A stretch of 64,000 nucleotides of DNA from Roseivirga sp. BDSF3-8 (GTDB lineage: Bacteria; Bacteroidota; Bacteroidia; Cytophagales; Cyclobacteriaceae), in NCBI RefSeq assembly GCF_041449215.1, contig NZ_JBGNFV010000001.1:5163001-5227000 (forward strand). The letters run 5' to 3'. Shown one piece after another: positions 1-10,400 of this stretch. The notes under the pieces were generated by a model. That model did no database searches. It was not told the DNA's origin and saw nothing but the letters and a program-made list of their open reading frames with translations. The position numbers and the translations under genes were made by a program. The first letter of the stretch is position 1, and each line of letters opens with the position of its first letter.

Positions 1-2055
1 GTAGATCACATAGGCCAGGTCATCAGGGCCGGGAGTATGCGTAAGAGTCTTGCCTTTGAAAGCTCGCAGTCCGGCTTCTATGTCTTCCCAGTCTACCAGT
101 TTGACATGCTGTGATAAGGATTCTCTCACCTCCTGGTCGATAGCCTCACGGGAGGTAACGATGACCTTCATGCCGGAGCCGGTGGCGATGTCTTCCAGGC
201 GGCTAAGCGGATGGGCCGGGTCCATAGGGATGTAGGCGCCTCCTGCTTTCCAGGTACCGAGTATACCAATCAATAGTTTAGGCGTGCGCGGCAGCAGCAT
301 ACCGGCAATCTCGCCGGGGGCAAGTCCTGCCTCTGCCTGTAGCCAGTGGGCTATGGCCGTGGTCTGCTCGTCAAGTACTTTATAGGAATAGCGTTCCTTA
401 TCACCGAAGTGCAGGGCGGTCTTTTCTGCGTACTGCGCTACTACCTGCTGCCATACGGGCAGGATGCTGTCTGTTTCCAGCGGTATTACAGACCCCTGGA
501 AGCTTTCCAGCTCTTCCTTCTCTTCTGCGGTTACCAGGCTGTAATCGCCTACCGGCTGCTCAGGATTGGCAGACAGTGCCTTGGCTAACTGCTGCAGGTG
601 CAAGCACATACGGCGAACCTGGTCATAGCTAAACAGGTCGGTATTGTATTCCAGGGCCAGCACCAGGCCGTCTGCCTCCTCGGCAAAGACAAAGTTGAGG
701 TCTACACGGGCTACGTCACTCTCCGGCTCCAGTGTCTGAATGTCCAATCCGGCAAGGGAGGTATCGCCGTGGCTTTCCATTTGCAGGCTGGCAAAGTTCT
801 GTAGCTCAACCAGCACATCGAACAGGGCGGAGCGGCTCAGGTCACGGGGAATGTCCAGCTCTTCCACCAACTGGTCGAAGGGATAGCGGCTATGGCTGAA
901 GGCCTGCAAGGTATCAGCAGAAACGCGGCTGACGAGGCTACGGAAGCTATCCTGCCCGGATACCTGGTTACGCAGGGCCAGGGTATTGAGGTACAAGCCT
1001 ATCTGCCCTTCCAGGTCGGGATGCTCACGGCCGCTGATGGTGGTGCCGCAGATGATGTCTTCCTGCCCGCTGTATTTGTATAGCAGTACATTGACCAGGC
1101 TCAGCAGGGTCATAAACAGGCTGCCTCCCTCCTGCTCACTGAGCTTTTGGAGGTTTTGCAGGGTGTTTTGGTCAAAAGTAGCCTTTTGCCGGGCGCCGTT
1201 ATAGGTCTGCACGGCAGGGCGGCTGTCTTTGTAAGGAAGCTCCAGCACGGGCAGCTCACCGGAAAGACGCTCATGCCAGAAAGTGCGGTCTGCTTCCAAA
1301 CCGCCATCAGCTAAAGACTTCTGCTGCCAGTGAACGAAATCTTTGTACTGGATGCGCAGAGGCTCCAGCTCTGAGGGCTTGCCTGCCAGCTCGCGGCCAT
1401 ACAGGTACAGCCATTCGTCAAGCAATATATTGAGCGAAAGTCCATCTGCCACCAAATGATGTATCACCAGCAATAGTATATGCTCTCCGGAAGGTAAGGC
1501 ATATAGCTTCACCCGTAGCAGGGAATCATTTTTCAGGTCGAAAGGCTGATGGATGGCCTGTTTGGCCATTTGTCTGGCGTTATCTATACTTTCAGCCTCA
1601 TATACCTCAAGGCTATTTGTGGCCTGCGAAAGTACCTGCTGGACGGGCTCACCTTCTACCATTTTAAACGTAGTCCGCAGTACCTCGTGGCGTTCATTAA
1701 GCTGATCGAGAGATTTAGCCAGGGCCTTGCGATCCAGTTCACCCTTAAAATGCCAGAGAGCTGGCAGGTTGTAGATCTTTCCCGCTCCTTCCATCTGGGC
1801 CATGATCCACATACGCCGCTGGGCCTGCGATAGCGGATGATATTGGCTATCAGGAACCACGACAATGGATTTCCGGAACCGATACGCCGACCTGGATTCG
1901 AGAAATGCGACGATATCCTCCTTGTTATGGCGCAGTTCCTCCTGTATAGCAGGGGTAATACTGCCTTTTTCACCTGATATTTTCAGGCGGCCATCCTGAA
2001 GGGATATGCCGATTCCTTTTTCAGCTAATTGCGATATGATTCGCGCAGGGTTCAT
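1..2055 (-). CDS. NRPS, partial: TubC-type docking domain, condensation domain, start of adenylation domain
   Basis: The last visible megasynthase of the cluster, cut by the left edge after about 685 codons. Residues 1-50 match the TubC_N docking fold (alternating hydrophobics with GISLQDGRLKISG, then helices), which receives the chain from an upstream NRPS. Residues about 60-490 are a condensation domain with catalytic motif HHLVADG near residue 195. The adenylation domain starts near residue 500 and the sequence ends at DDLAYVIY, just before the A3 phosphate loop, so substrate specificity cannot be read. The start ATG overlaps the stop of the A-MT-T gene by four bases (ATGA), implying translational coupling and making that protein the likely upstream partner. 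The rest of the module and any termination domain lie outside the window. Confidence 0.93.
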   Translation of the reverse strand, partial: MNPARIISQLAEKGIGISLQDGRLKISGEKGSITPAIQEELRHNKEDIVAFLESRSAYRFRKSIVVVPDSQYHPLSQAQRRMWIMAQMEGAGKIYNLPALWHFKGELDRKALAKSLDQLNERHEVLRTTFKMVEGEPVQQVLSQATNSLEVYEAESIDNARQMAKQAIHQPFDLKNDSLLRVKLYALPSGEHILLLVIHHLVADGLSLNILLDEWLYLYGRELAGKPSELEPLRIQYKDFVHWQQKSLADGGLEADRTFWHERLSGELPVLELPYKDSRPAVQTYNGARQKATFDQNTLQNLQKLSEQEGGSLFMTLLSLVNVLLYKYSGQEDIICGTTISGREHPDLEGQIGLYLNTLALRNQVSGQDSFRSLVSRVSADTLQAFSHSRYPFDQLVEELDIPRDLSRSALFDVLVELQNFASLQMESHGDTSLAGLDIQTLEPESDVARVDLNFVFAEEADGLVLALEYNTDLFSYDQVRRMCLHLQQLAKALSANPEQPVGDYSLVTAEEKEELESFQGSVIPLETDSILPVWQQVVAQYAEKTALHFGDKERYSYKVLDEQTTAIAHWLQAEAGLAPGEIAGMLLPRTPKLLIGILGTWKAGGAYIPMDPAHPLSRLEDIATGSGMKVIVTSREAIDQEVRESLSQHVKLVDWEDIEAGLRAFKGKTLTHTPGPDDLAYVIY
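2052..2055 (-). promoter_or_regulatory. ATGA stop-start overlap (translational coupling)
   Basis: The TGA stop of the A-MT-T gene and the ATG start of the following NRPS share bases in an ATGA. Such overlaps usually couple translation, which fits the need for equal amounts of two proteins that interact by docking elements. No separate ribosome binding site is needed for the start call. Confidence 0.7.
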
Positions 2056-5000
2056 ATAAGGACTTCTTCTATGTCTTTATCGTTAGCACCGCCATTTTCA
2101 CTATTTGCAGCGTGAATCACTGCCTGCATATGTTCTGCCAGGGTTTCTACAGAGGCATTTGAAAACACGTCAGTAAGCTCAACCGCTACCTCATAATGGT
2201 CTTCAAGCCTGCTTACTAACTGGGTAGCCTTCAGCGAATTGCCACCAAGGCTAAAGAAGTTATCGCGGATACCTATTTTATCTTTATTCAATACCTCCTG
2301 CCAGATACCGGCCAGTTCTTTCTGCATGTCCGTTTCAGGTGCCACATAGGCTTTTTCAGAATTGACCATTTCTGCATCTGCCTTCAGCAGTGCTTTCCGG
2401 TCAACCTTATCATTGCGGGTAAGTGGCAGGCTGTCTAGCTTATGAATCCGGTTGGGCACCATGTACTCGGGTACCCTGGCTGAAAGGTGTAGCTTCAGGT
2501 TTTCTTCTGTGTCTTCTGGAAGCAGGTCTACATTGCCATTTTCATCGAAAAGCCTTTGGTAAAAGGTGTCCTCTCTGAAGGCTTTCTTATGATTATATGA
2601 CTCATACGTATAGGGGACCGTTTCACCGTTAGTCCTGACTATCTCACCTTTGATGACATAGTCAGGGGTCAGTTCATCATCGGAAAGGCTCCTGGTTACC
2701 TGCATGGTGATGGTATCACCGGAACGTACGGATACTCCCTCCGGAAATACAGGGAAGTAGACCGGCAGGTGGTGTGTTTCCTGTAATGAATCAATCACCA
2801 TATGGTCGAAGAACATGGCATTGATCCAGAGGGCAAAACCGTGTATTTTTCCTTCCTTAGTGACGTTTAAGGTAAGCTGGCGCTCCTCGTCCACCTCCAT
2901 GTCATCGTTGTAAAAAATGACTTCAAAATCAGCATAATCTGTCATGAGGCGGTCGGCACTAAAGTAGCGCAGGCACATGCGCAGGTCGAACTTGTAGCCG
3001 TATTTCTTAAATACCTCGTCCACGTAGTATTTGGAAATACCGCTCATTTTGTAGCCAAAGTCTTCTTCGGGCAGGTGGATGGCGCCGATTTTGGTGAAAT
3101 ACCGGTTAGGTATGAAGGTGACGTCTTCCGGCAGATTCTTTTTGATGTTATTGACAATGGTAATGGCTCCGTCTGTACCGGTCACGTTACCTGCCAGCGC
3201 TGATATCACCACATCAACCTTTTCAGGCAGTTCCACGTTTCCGGCATCGCCGTAGATAAGCTCAATCTTATCCTGCAGGCCCCATGCCTCCAGGTTTTCC
3301 TTCGCTTTGTCGTAGGTGGTTTTTTCAATTTCGATGGCATACACCTTTTTGGCTCCTGCAGCCACACAATGCCGGGCCAGTATCATCTCGCTTCCGGTAC
3401 CGGGGTCCATTACTACCTTACCTTCTACCGTGCCCCTGCACGCTCCCTGGTATCCTGATACCCGCATGTCATCAGTAGCCATAGATTCATAGATGAAGGG
3501 GTCATAGATGAAGTACTCACCGGAGGATGGCACGATCTCAATAGGGGTGGCAGGGGTATAAAAACCGACAAGCTCCTTTTCCTCAGCTTCTGCCTCGGTA
3601 GGCAATACAACTGCCTCTTTTACTTTGGGGTGGCTGGCAAGTGCCCCGGCAATCTCTCCGGGTTCTACACGAAAGCCCCTGATCTTCAGTTGCTCATCAG
3701 TACGTCCTTTAAAGAGTATGGTACCATCAGGTTGCCACATGGCCAGGTCTCCCGTGCGGTACATCTTACCTTCAGCAAAGGGATTATCGACAAATTTGGC
3801 AGCCGTCAGCTCCGGGTTATCGAGGTAGCCTTCTGCCAAACCTTCACCGGCAATACAAAGCTCTCCGGCCACTCCTGCGGGCAACAGGCTCCTGTCTTCG
3901 CCTACAATATAAAGCTGCTTGTTTGAGCGTGGCTTTCCTATAGGCACAATATCTTCCGTACCATCTACGAAGTGTAGCGTAGCATTTACTGTAGTTTCTG
4001 AGGGGCCATAAGCATTCACATACTGCTTATTGGCGGCATAAAAGGCTACATCCTTCTCATTTACAGCTTCTCCTCCGGTAATGAGCACACGTACGGAAGG
4101 CATATCTGCCTGATCCAGGGTACGTAGAAATGAGGGGGTCAGGGTGATCAGGGTAGTACCTGTCTGATCGAGGTAGCTGACAAAATCCTCTTTTCTGCCC
4201 AGCATATCCTGTGAAGGAATAACGAGAGAAGCACCGCTCCCCAGGGCCATGATCATATCCAGGATACTGGCATCGAAGGTAAGGGCGAAGAACTGAAGGA
4301 TACGGTCTTCAGGGGTTATGGAAAAGGCACTGATATGATCGAATAAGAGATTGACCATACCACGATGGCGAACCACCACACCCTTTGGCGTGCCGGTAGA
4401 ACCACTAGTGTAGATGATATAGGCTCTGTCCTCACCCTGCAGGGCTATGCCCGGATTAGCGGCAGAGGTGTCAAGGCCATCTAGCTGTACATCGAGCGCT
4501 GTAAGGCTTGTGCCGGTTTCGGCAAAGTCATAGAGGTAGTCGCTCTGTGTCACGATCGATTTAATGCTGGTCTCGTCCAGCATGCCCTGAAGTCTTTGCT
4601 TCGGTGCCTTGACAGGAAGGGGGACGTATATGGCCCCTGCCTTCAGAATGGCCATAAAGGCCAGGGGCGCCATCTCTGACTTATCGAGGCAAACCCCTAC
4701 AAAGTCACCCTTTTTGACACCCTCAGAGGTGATCAGGTGATGGGCAAGCCGGTTACTTTTTTCATTAAACTCCCTGTAGCTCAGTGACTGATCGAGATAA
4801 CGAACGGCTTCTCTATCAGGGTATTCGTTTGCTTTTGCCTCGAAGAGACTAACCAGGGTCTTATCAGCCGGAAAGTCCCGCTTGGTATCATTAAAAGAAA
4901 CGCTCAGTTGCTCTTTTTCCTTTTCAGATACTACCTGTATATCAGCCAGTTTAACGGTCAGGTCGCTGTAAGCGCTGAGGGTATTACTAAGGTGGCCAAT

Positions 5001-5585
5001 CAGGTTGTTGGCCTGCCATTCCCTTATGGCCGGGGCGGCATAGTGTACAGAAACGATACCGGACAGGGCCTCGGTAAGGTCAATGGCTATATCATAAGCG
5101 GCCAGCGTTTCAGGGCTTGTAGTGTGCAGATTGCTGTGATAAACCAGCACATTTGTTGTCCCACCCCCTTTAGTCCAAGCAGCTTGTTTTTGCCTGAAAG
5201 AATTGAGGGCCTGCTCATTGGTTTTGATAAAGAATGACTTCAGATCAAGGGTACCTTCATATACCGAAACAAGAGGTACTGCCTTGCTGCCACCTGCAGA
5301 AGCGGATAATGAAGGCGCCTCCACCACTACGGCCCTTCCGGGTGTGTAGCGGGACAGGACAATGTGAAGGGCAGAGAGGAACAGGATAAAGGCCTCAAGA
5401 TCTTTACTGTTCGAGTATTTCCGGATAGGTTCTATAGCGGTATTCTTCAATGACCCTTTGAAGGTCTCCCGGCTGGTATTACCGGCAGGTCCGGCACCTT
5501 TGAAGGTGTATTTCTCTTCAAAATGATTCTGCTGACCATTTATTGAGCCGTTATGCCCGTTTTCTGCTGTGTTTGTTCCTTCCAT
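2052..5585 (-). CDS. NRPS: truncated C-like region, A domain with inserted PRMT-like methyltransferase, carrier domain
   Basis: Activates, methylates and carries one residue. Residues about 50-210 resemble only the C-terminal half of a condensation domain and lack HHxxxDG. The A domain spans about 215-650, with TSGSTGTPKGV near 395, NAYGPSETTV, and A8 KGRTDEQLKIRGFRVEPGEI. Pocket residues read DALTIGAVNK, an aromatic-like code (weak call). Between A8 and A10 sits a SAM methyltransferase (about 665-1030) with motif I VVMDPGTGSEM followed by YAIEIE. Its C-terminal half is barrel-like, as in protein arginine methyltransferases, not the usual NRPS N-methyltransferase; the double-Glu loop is replaced by ISALAGN. 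A10 reads NDKVDR. The T domain has GGNSL near 1113. The tail DKDIEEVLI looks like a docking peptide for the TubC-type domain that follows. The condensation domain is probably supplied by the end of the 3,887-residue protein. Confidence 0.93.
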   Translation of the reverse strand: MEGTNTAENGHNGSINGQQNHFEEKYTFKGAGPAGNTSRETFKGSLKNTAIEPIRKYSNSKDLEAFILFLSALHIVLSRYTPGRAVVVEAPSLSASAGGSKAVPLVSVYEGTLDLKSFFIKTNEQALNSFRQKQAAWTKGGGTTNVLVYHSNLHTTSPETLAAYDIAIDLTEALSGIVSVHYAAPAIREWQANNLIGHLSNTLSAYSDLTVKLADIQVVSEKEKEQLSVSFNDTKRDFPADKTLVSLFEAKANEYPDREAVRYLDQSLSYREFNEKSNRLAHHLITSEGVKKGDFVGVCLDKSEMAPLAFMAILKAGAIYVPLPVKAPKQRLQGMLDETSIKSIVTQSDYLYDFAETGTSLTALDVQLDGLDTSAANPGIALQGEDRAYIIYTSGSTGTPKGVVVRHRGMVNLLFDHISAFSITPEDRILQFFALTFDASILDMIMALGSGASLVIPSQDMLGRKEDFVSYLDQTGTTLITLTPSFLRTLDQADMPSVRVLITGGEAVNEKDVAFYAANKQYVNAYGPSETTVNATLHFVDGTEDIVPIGKPRSNKQLYIVGEDRSLLPAGVAGELCIAGEGLAEGYLDNPELTAAKFVDNPFAEGKMYRTGDLAMWQPDGTILFKGRTDEQLKIRGFRVEPGEIAGALASHPKVKEAVVLPTEAEAEEKELVGFYTPATPIEIVPSSGEYFIYDPFIYESMATDDMRVSGYQGACRGTVEGKVVMDPGTGSEMILARHCVAAGAKKVYAIEIEKTTYDKAKENLEAWGLQDKIELIYGDAGNVELPEKVDVVISALAGNVTGTDGAITIVNNIKKNLPEDVTFIPNRYFTKIGAIHLPEEDFGYKMSGISKYYVDEVFKKYGYKFDLRMCLRYFSADRLMTDYADFEVIFYNDDMEVDEERQLTLNVTKEGKIHGFALWINAMFFDHMVIDSLQETHHLPVYFPVFPEGVSVRSGDTITMQVTRSLSDDELTPDYVIKGEIVRTNGETVPYTYESYNHKKAFREDTFYQRLFDENGNVDLLPEDTEENLKLHLSARVPEYMVPNRIHKLDSLPLTRNDKVDRKALLKADAEMVNSEKAYVAPETDMQKELAGIWQEVLNKDKIGIRDNFFSLGGNSLKATQLVSRLEDHYEVAVELTDVFSNASVETLAEHMQAVIHAANSENGGANDKDIEEVLI

Positions 5586-5662
5586 TGGTTAGTATATTTC
5601 ATAAGTACCGGCAATGGTATATGCCGGAAAGTGTTCTATAATCGATCGTATTTGGCTATGTA

Positions 5663-7435
5663 TTAGCTGAAATTAAAGGCGGTAGATAATTCGTTGTCCT
5701 GTTCTTCAGGGAGTTCTCCATTCGCCATGGTGTCTATGTACAGGGATTTCATTTCCTCCAGCAATCGGCTAAGGTCACGTGGAGAAGATGCCGGCTTGAA
5801 AAGTCCGTCCTTTTCCCATCTTTCAGGGTCGAGGCTTATCGCCCAGGCATTGAGCCAAAAGGGATCGGGCATTTGTTCCAGCCATTCGGGGTTGCAGTCC
5901 TCAAGTGCTATATGAAAGATGACCAGGGCCAGCTCTTCCAGCTTTTCCAGGCACCGCTTCAGCTTATCTTCTATTTCACCTTCCTCGTTTATGATGCGCA
6001 GGAAGTGCTGCAAAAAGGGTATGACGTGATAGTCGATATACCCGAAAGTAAATCGCCTTTGGCTCTTCTCACCCCATTTGGCAAACAGGCTTTGCATTTT
6101 TACCACCAGGGAAAACAGGCGTCCGTTTACCTGCTGTAATTCGTCATTGTCGGCAGCATAAAGAAAGGTCTGGTATTTGACCTGCGGTACGCCGAATGAC
6201 CAGTCTATGGACAGGTCCCAGATGAAGTTAAGGCTGTATACCAGCGAATTATCAAAATATGAATAGGCAGACTGAATGGTATGCGTAAGCCAGTCATTCT
6301 GAGAAAGAATGTAATGGTTAAAATGCTCCACATGCCGCTGTTCCAGCCGGCCCTCCACATCCAGGCTTATCAGGTGCCGGATGATGGTATTTTCGTAGGC
6401 GATCAGGTTGGTGCCGGGTGAATAAAGAGGGTCGGGAAAAACGGCCGACTCTCCGCTACAGGCCCACCGGTTAGTCGAAAAGACCTGTTTTGCGGAATAG
6501 CTGTAATTCTTTAGTTTTTTAAAGTCAATAAAGTCTTTTCCTTCCAAATGGCGGGAAAGATCTGGTTCATGTTGGCTAATCCACTGTCTGGCGGCTTCCG
6601 GCGTGTTATAGGTTTCAAATGGGTGGTAGGCCTCTTGGGTCACCAGGCCGATGCTGGTCTTTTTGGAAGTAAGCGGGATAATCCAGAACCAGTAACCTTT
6701 GCCTAACAAGTGATTAGTAGCAAAAAAGCGCTTCTTAGCCTCTATCCGTTTATGCCACTCCTTATTGTCCAGGGATACGAAATCCTCTACATCCAGCCGG
6801 CCTTCTACATGAAACCACACTGAACTGTAGGGCTTTTCCTTCTTCATTTTACGGAGGCCGAGTTTACGCTGAAGGAAGCCTCCGCGCCCCATGGCATCAA
6901 TTACCCAGCGGCCTTTTACGGTCGCCTCGTCACCATCCTTATTCCGGACGGTGACACTATGCAACTCATCCGAACCCTCTTCTGCCAGATGGATATCTCT
7001 GATGCTCACTCCATCCTGCACATCTGTACCCTCAAGTACATTCATGCGGCACAGATCAGTCTCGAAAGGCCCTCTGTCTATCTGAAAAGCCTTGTAGTAC
7101 GGATATTCGTTGATCCCCAGCTCGGGTCTTTCTTCGAAAGGTTGCTGACTGTCTCCAAAATAAAAGCGGAAACCCAGTTTTTCGTAGTGGCTGTTTTTCA
7201 GGTACTCATCCAGGTACAGCATCTCTGACAGGTAATAGCCGCCGATGGAGGCGGTGGACTCTCCTACCTTGGCAGTAGATTCGGGCAGGGGAAAAGTGGC
7301 TCTTTCCAGTATCAGAATAGTGATATCCGCAAACTGCATCTTCAACTGCCTGGCCAGGGTCTGACCGGCCAGTCCGCCACCGCAGATGACCACATCGTAG
7401 TCAAGTGCTTCTTTATCAAGATTATAAAGTGACAT
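5663..7435 (-). CDS. Flavin-dependent halogenase-like FAD enzyme
   Basis: Predicted FADH2-dependent halogenase of 590 residues, probably acting on a free or carrier-bound amino acid of the lipopeptide. Visible motifs are the Rossmann GGGLAG (about 18-23), KVGESTASIG (about 55-64), the halogenase hallmark WxWxIP as WFWIIP near 250, and FPDPLYSPG near 335, matching the Fx.Px.Sx.G signature of the family. A lysine in YEKLGFRFYFG could be the lysine that relays hypohalous acid in this family. The C-terminal helical region is long, as in CmlS-like enzymes. WxWxIP argues against a plain monooxygenase, but a hydroxylase-like member cannot be excluded. The gene lies 11 bp after the 3,887-residue PKS-NRPS and 77 bp before the A-MT-T gene, between two A domains with aromatic-like codes, which suggests an aromatic target. 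Confidence 0.85.
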   Translation of the reverse strand: MSLYNLDKEALDYDVVICGGGLAGQTLARQLKMQFADITILILERATFPLPESTAKVGESTASIGGYYLSEMLYLDEYLKNSHYEKLGFRFYFGDSQQPFEERPELGINEYPYYKAFQIDRGPFETDLCRMNVLEGTDVQDGVSIRDIHLAEEGSDELHSVTVRNKDGDEATVKGRWVIDAMGRGGFLQRKLGLRKMKKEKPYSSVWFHVEGRLDVEDFVSLDNKEWHKRIEAKKRFFATNHLLGKGYWFWIIPLTSKKTSIGLVTQEAYHPFETYNTPEAARQWISQHEPDLSRHLEGKDFIDFKKLKNYSYSAKQVFSTNRWACSGESAVFPDPLYSPGTNLIAYENTIIRHLISLDVEGRLEQRHVEHFNHYILSQNDWLTHTIQSAYSYFDNSLVYSLNFIWDLSIDWSFGVPQVKYQTFLYAADNDELQQVNGRLFSLVVKMQSLFAKWGEKSQRRFTFGYIDYHVIPFLQHFLRIINEEGEIEDKLKRCLEKLEELALVIFHIALEDCNPEWLEQMPDPFWLNAWAISLDPERWEKDGLFKPASSPRDLSRLLEEMKSLYIDTMANGELPEEQDNELSTAFNFS

Positions 7436-7446
7436 GGTTTTGGCTT

Positions 7447-10400
7447 TTAAAAGTTAAACTGGGTGTCGATATCGGTCATATTACCTTCGCCCTCAGGGCT
7501 TAGGCTGCCGTTATCAAATTGGCTGATGCGTATTTGCGGATCGTTCATGCCCTGTTCAAGTATCGTTTCTAACAGGTTGAAAAGGTTGTCTATTTCCTCT
7601 TTTTCAAAGAAATCCTTTTTGTATTCAATGGTAAGTGCCAGACGGCCCTCCTGATCACTAAAAATAAAGCGCAGGTCCATATTACTGATGACAGGGCCTG
7701 CCGTAATTTCCTCGATTTCCAGACCTGAAGGTGACATTTGTGCAATAGCTTCGGAGTCGTTGTCCCATAGTAAGGCTATATCCATCAGGGGAAAACGATC
7801 AGGCTGTACCGGCACATCCAGGTCATTTACCACCTTGTCAAACGGATACTGCTCATTGGCATAGGCACCGTGGCAGGAGTCCTCTGTTTTTTGTAACAAG
7901 GAGGCGAAGGTCTCGTCGTCCTCCTGCACCACCCGGATAGCCAGGTTGTTGAGGTAGCACCCGATCTGGTCTTCCAGTACCTTTTTGCTTCGGCCGGTAA
8001 CGGATGTACCGATAACGGTATCCTGCTGGCCAGATACGGCCCTGCATGCTGCATTTACAGCCGCCATAACCGTCATAAAGGGCGTAACTGATCGCCTGTT
8101 ACAAAAAGCTGTAAAGCTATCCGTTAGTCCTGTTGAGAACGCATATTTGACCCTATCTCCTTCCATGCCTGTACCGGCCATACGCTCCTTGCCGATCAGC
8201 CCGTTTTCAGTATAGACAAAGCCGGCAAAATGATTTTCCCAGAATGCCTTTTGCCTTGCCATCAGGTCGCTATGAAGTAATTCGTTATGCCAGGCGGCAT
8301 AGTCTTTATATTGTATTAGCAGTGGGGTAAGCGGCTCACCCTCCTCCGTTACATAGCTTTCATAAAGCCTCGTCAGTTCACGCATGAACACGACCATACT
8401 CCAGCCATCTGTAATTACATGATGGAGGCTCACCACCAATAAGCATTCGTTTTCTCCTACATCTACCCTGCTTATTCTGATTAAAGGGGCCTCCTTCAGG
8501 TTGAAGGGCGTATTTGTCAGTTCGTCGATCAGTTCAAAGGGGTGACTATCATTGCTCCGGGCATCGAAACGCGGAATGGCAAACAGAACCTCATCTGCTG
8601 ACTGCACATCCTGTACCAGCTTACCACTTTTCAGGATAAGGCCCGTGCGCAGTATTTCATGCCGTTCAATAAGGCTTTGTGCGGCCTGTTCTAATGCACT
8701 ATGCTGAAGATTGCCATTTATCCGGTAGACATTATTGATGACATAGTTCAGACTACCAGGACTCATCTGATCCATGGTCCAGAAACGCCACTGGGCTCGA
8801 CTGGCTTCGTAATAATCCTGCTGAGGCACCGGCCTGATAGCAGGGAGGCCCGTTTCCGGCCTTAGGGCAGCGAGTTTTGAGGCAAGTTGCCTGATAGTCG
8901 GGCAGGTAAAAGCCAGCCTTACCGGCACCTGTATGCCAAGGGTTTCGCTTATGCGGGAGATCATCTGTAAGGCGCTGATGGAATTACCTCCGGCAGCAAA
9001 GAAGTTATCTGTTACCTGAAGATCAGGGTCGGCAAAAAGCTCTCTCCATATAGCCAGCAGGCTGGTTTCGAGTGCATTACCCGGTACGATATCCTTATCG
9101 GGTGCTTCACTATGGGCAGTTCGGGCCGCTACCTGCTTCAGTTCTTTATAATCTACCTTGCCATGTGCTGTAAGAGGTACCTCATCTATTACTACGAAAC
9201 GGGCCGGTACCATATAGGCAGGTAGTTTAGCAGCCACGTGTTCGCGTAATGATCCTGTTTCAAGGTTTTTGGCATCAGGCACTATCCAGGCAATCAGGTA
9301 CTTTACCCCTTGTGTGGGTGATTGTACATCCACTACTGCCTGCCGCACCTGGTCATGCTGCATAAGGACTCTGACTATCTCTCCGGTTTCTATCCGGAAG
9401 CCATTTACCTTGACCTGGCGATCTTTTCTACCGACAAACTCAAGGTTTCCATCCGGCAGCCAGCGGGCATAATCTCCCGTGCGGTATAGGGGCTCACCCG
9501 GCAGGTAGGGGCTTTCGGTAAATTTGCTTTCTGTTAATTCCTTATCGTTCAGATAGCCCAGCGCCAGACCGGTACCCGCCACACACAATTCCCCTGTGAG
9601 CCCATGCGGCGTTAGCTGCAGACGGTCGTCAAGAATATACACACGGGTATTAGATACCGGCTTGCCTATAGGCATGCTTTTCCGCTGTTGGTCTGCCGGT
9701 TGCACCTCATAGCGGGAGGTAATGACACAGCATTCGGTAGGGCCGTAGGCATTCCAGTAGCGAAGCTGCCTGCTGGCCTCGGAAGCTATGGCCACGTCTG
9801 CGGCTTCTCCTCCCGCCAATACGGCCCGCAGAGTTGGTACCTTATTGAGCGGCAGCATATTAAAATATGAGACGGGCATTGAAACGAACGTCACCCGCTT
9901 CTCTTCCATGTAGGCCGCAAGGATGTCCGGTGATTCAATTAATTCTTTATCTGTGAGGACAAGCCCCGCACCGGAAAGCAGCGCCATTGTGATCTCTACC
10001 AATGAGGCATCGAAGGTGAAGGAAGCAAACTGCAACATACGATCTTCGTGCGTGATACCATGCACACGAATATGATCGAGGGCCATATTCGTAAGGCTGC
10101 TATGGCTTACCATTACCCCTTTGGGCACCCCGGTAGAGCCGGAGGTGAAGATGACATAGGCAGGATCGTTTCCGCTATGTTTTTTATCCGGATTAGTTTG
10201 CTTTTCGGCCAGAATGAGTTCTGCATCCTCACGGGTGTTGATTACCGGGCAATCTGCTTCTATATGGTCCAGATCCGTAAGAAGGGCCACAGGCTTTGCC
10301 TGCTTCAGGATAGCCTTCACCCGGTCGGCAGGTGTATCGGCTGCCAGGGGCAGATAGGCTCCTCCTGCTTTGAGGATGGCCCAGATAGCTAACACAGCAG

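Noticed and set aside
2450-3600. Standard NRPS N-methyltransferase
   Set aside because: Although the insertion point is the usual one, the sequence after motif I and the barrel-like second half look like the PRMT family instead.
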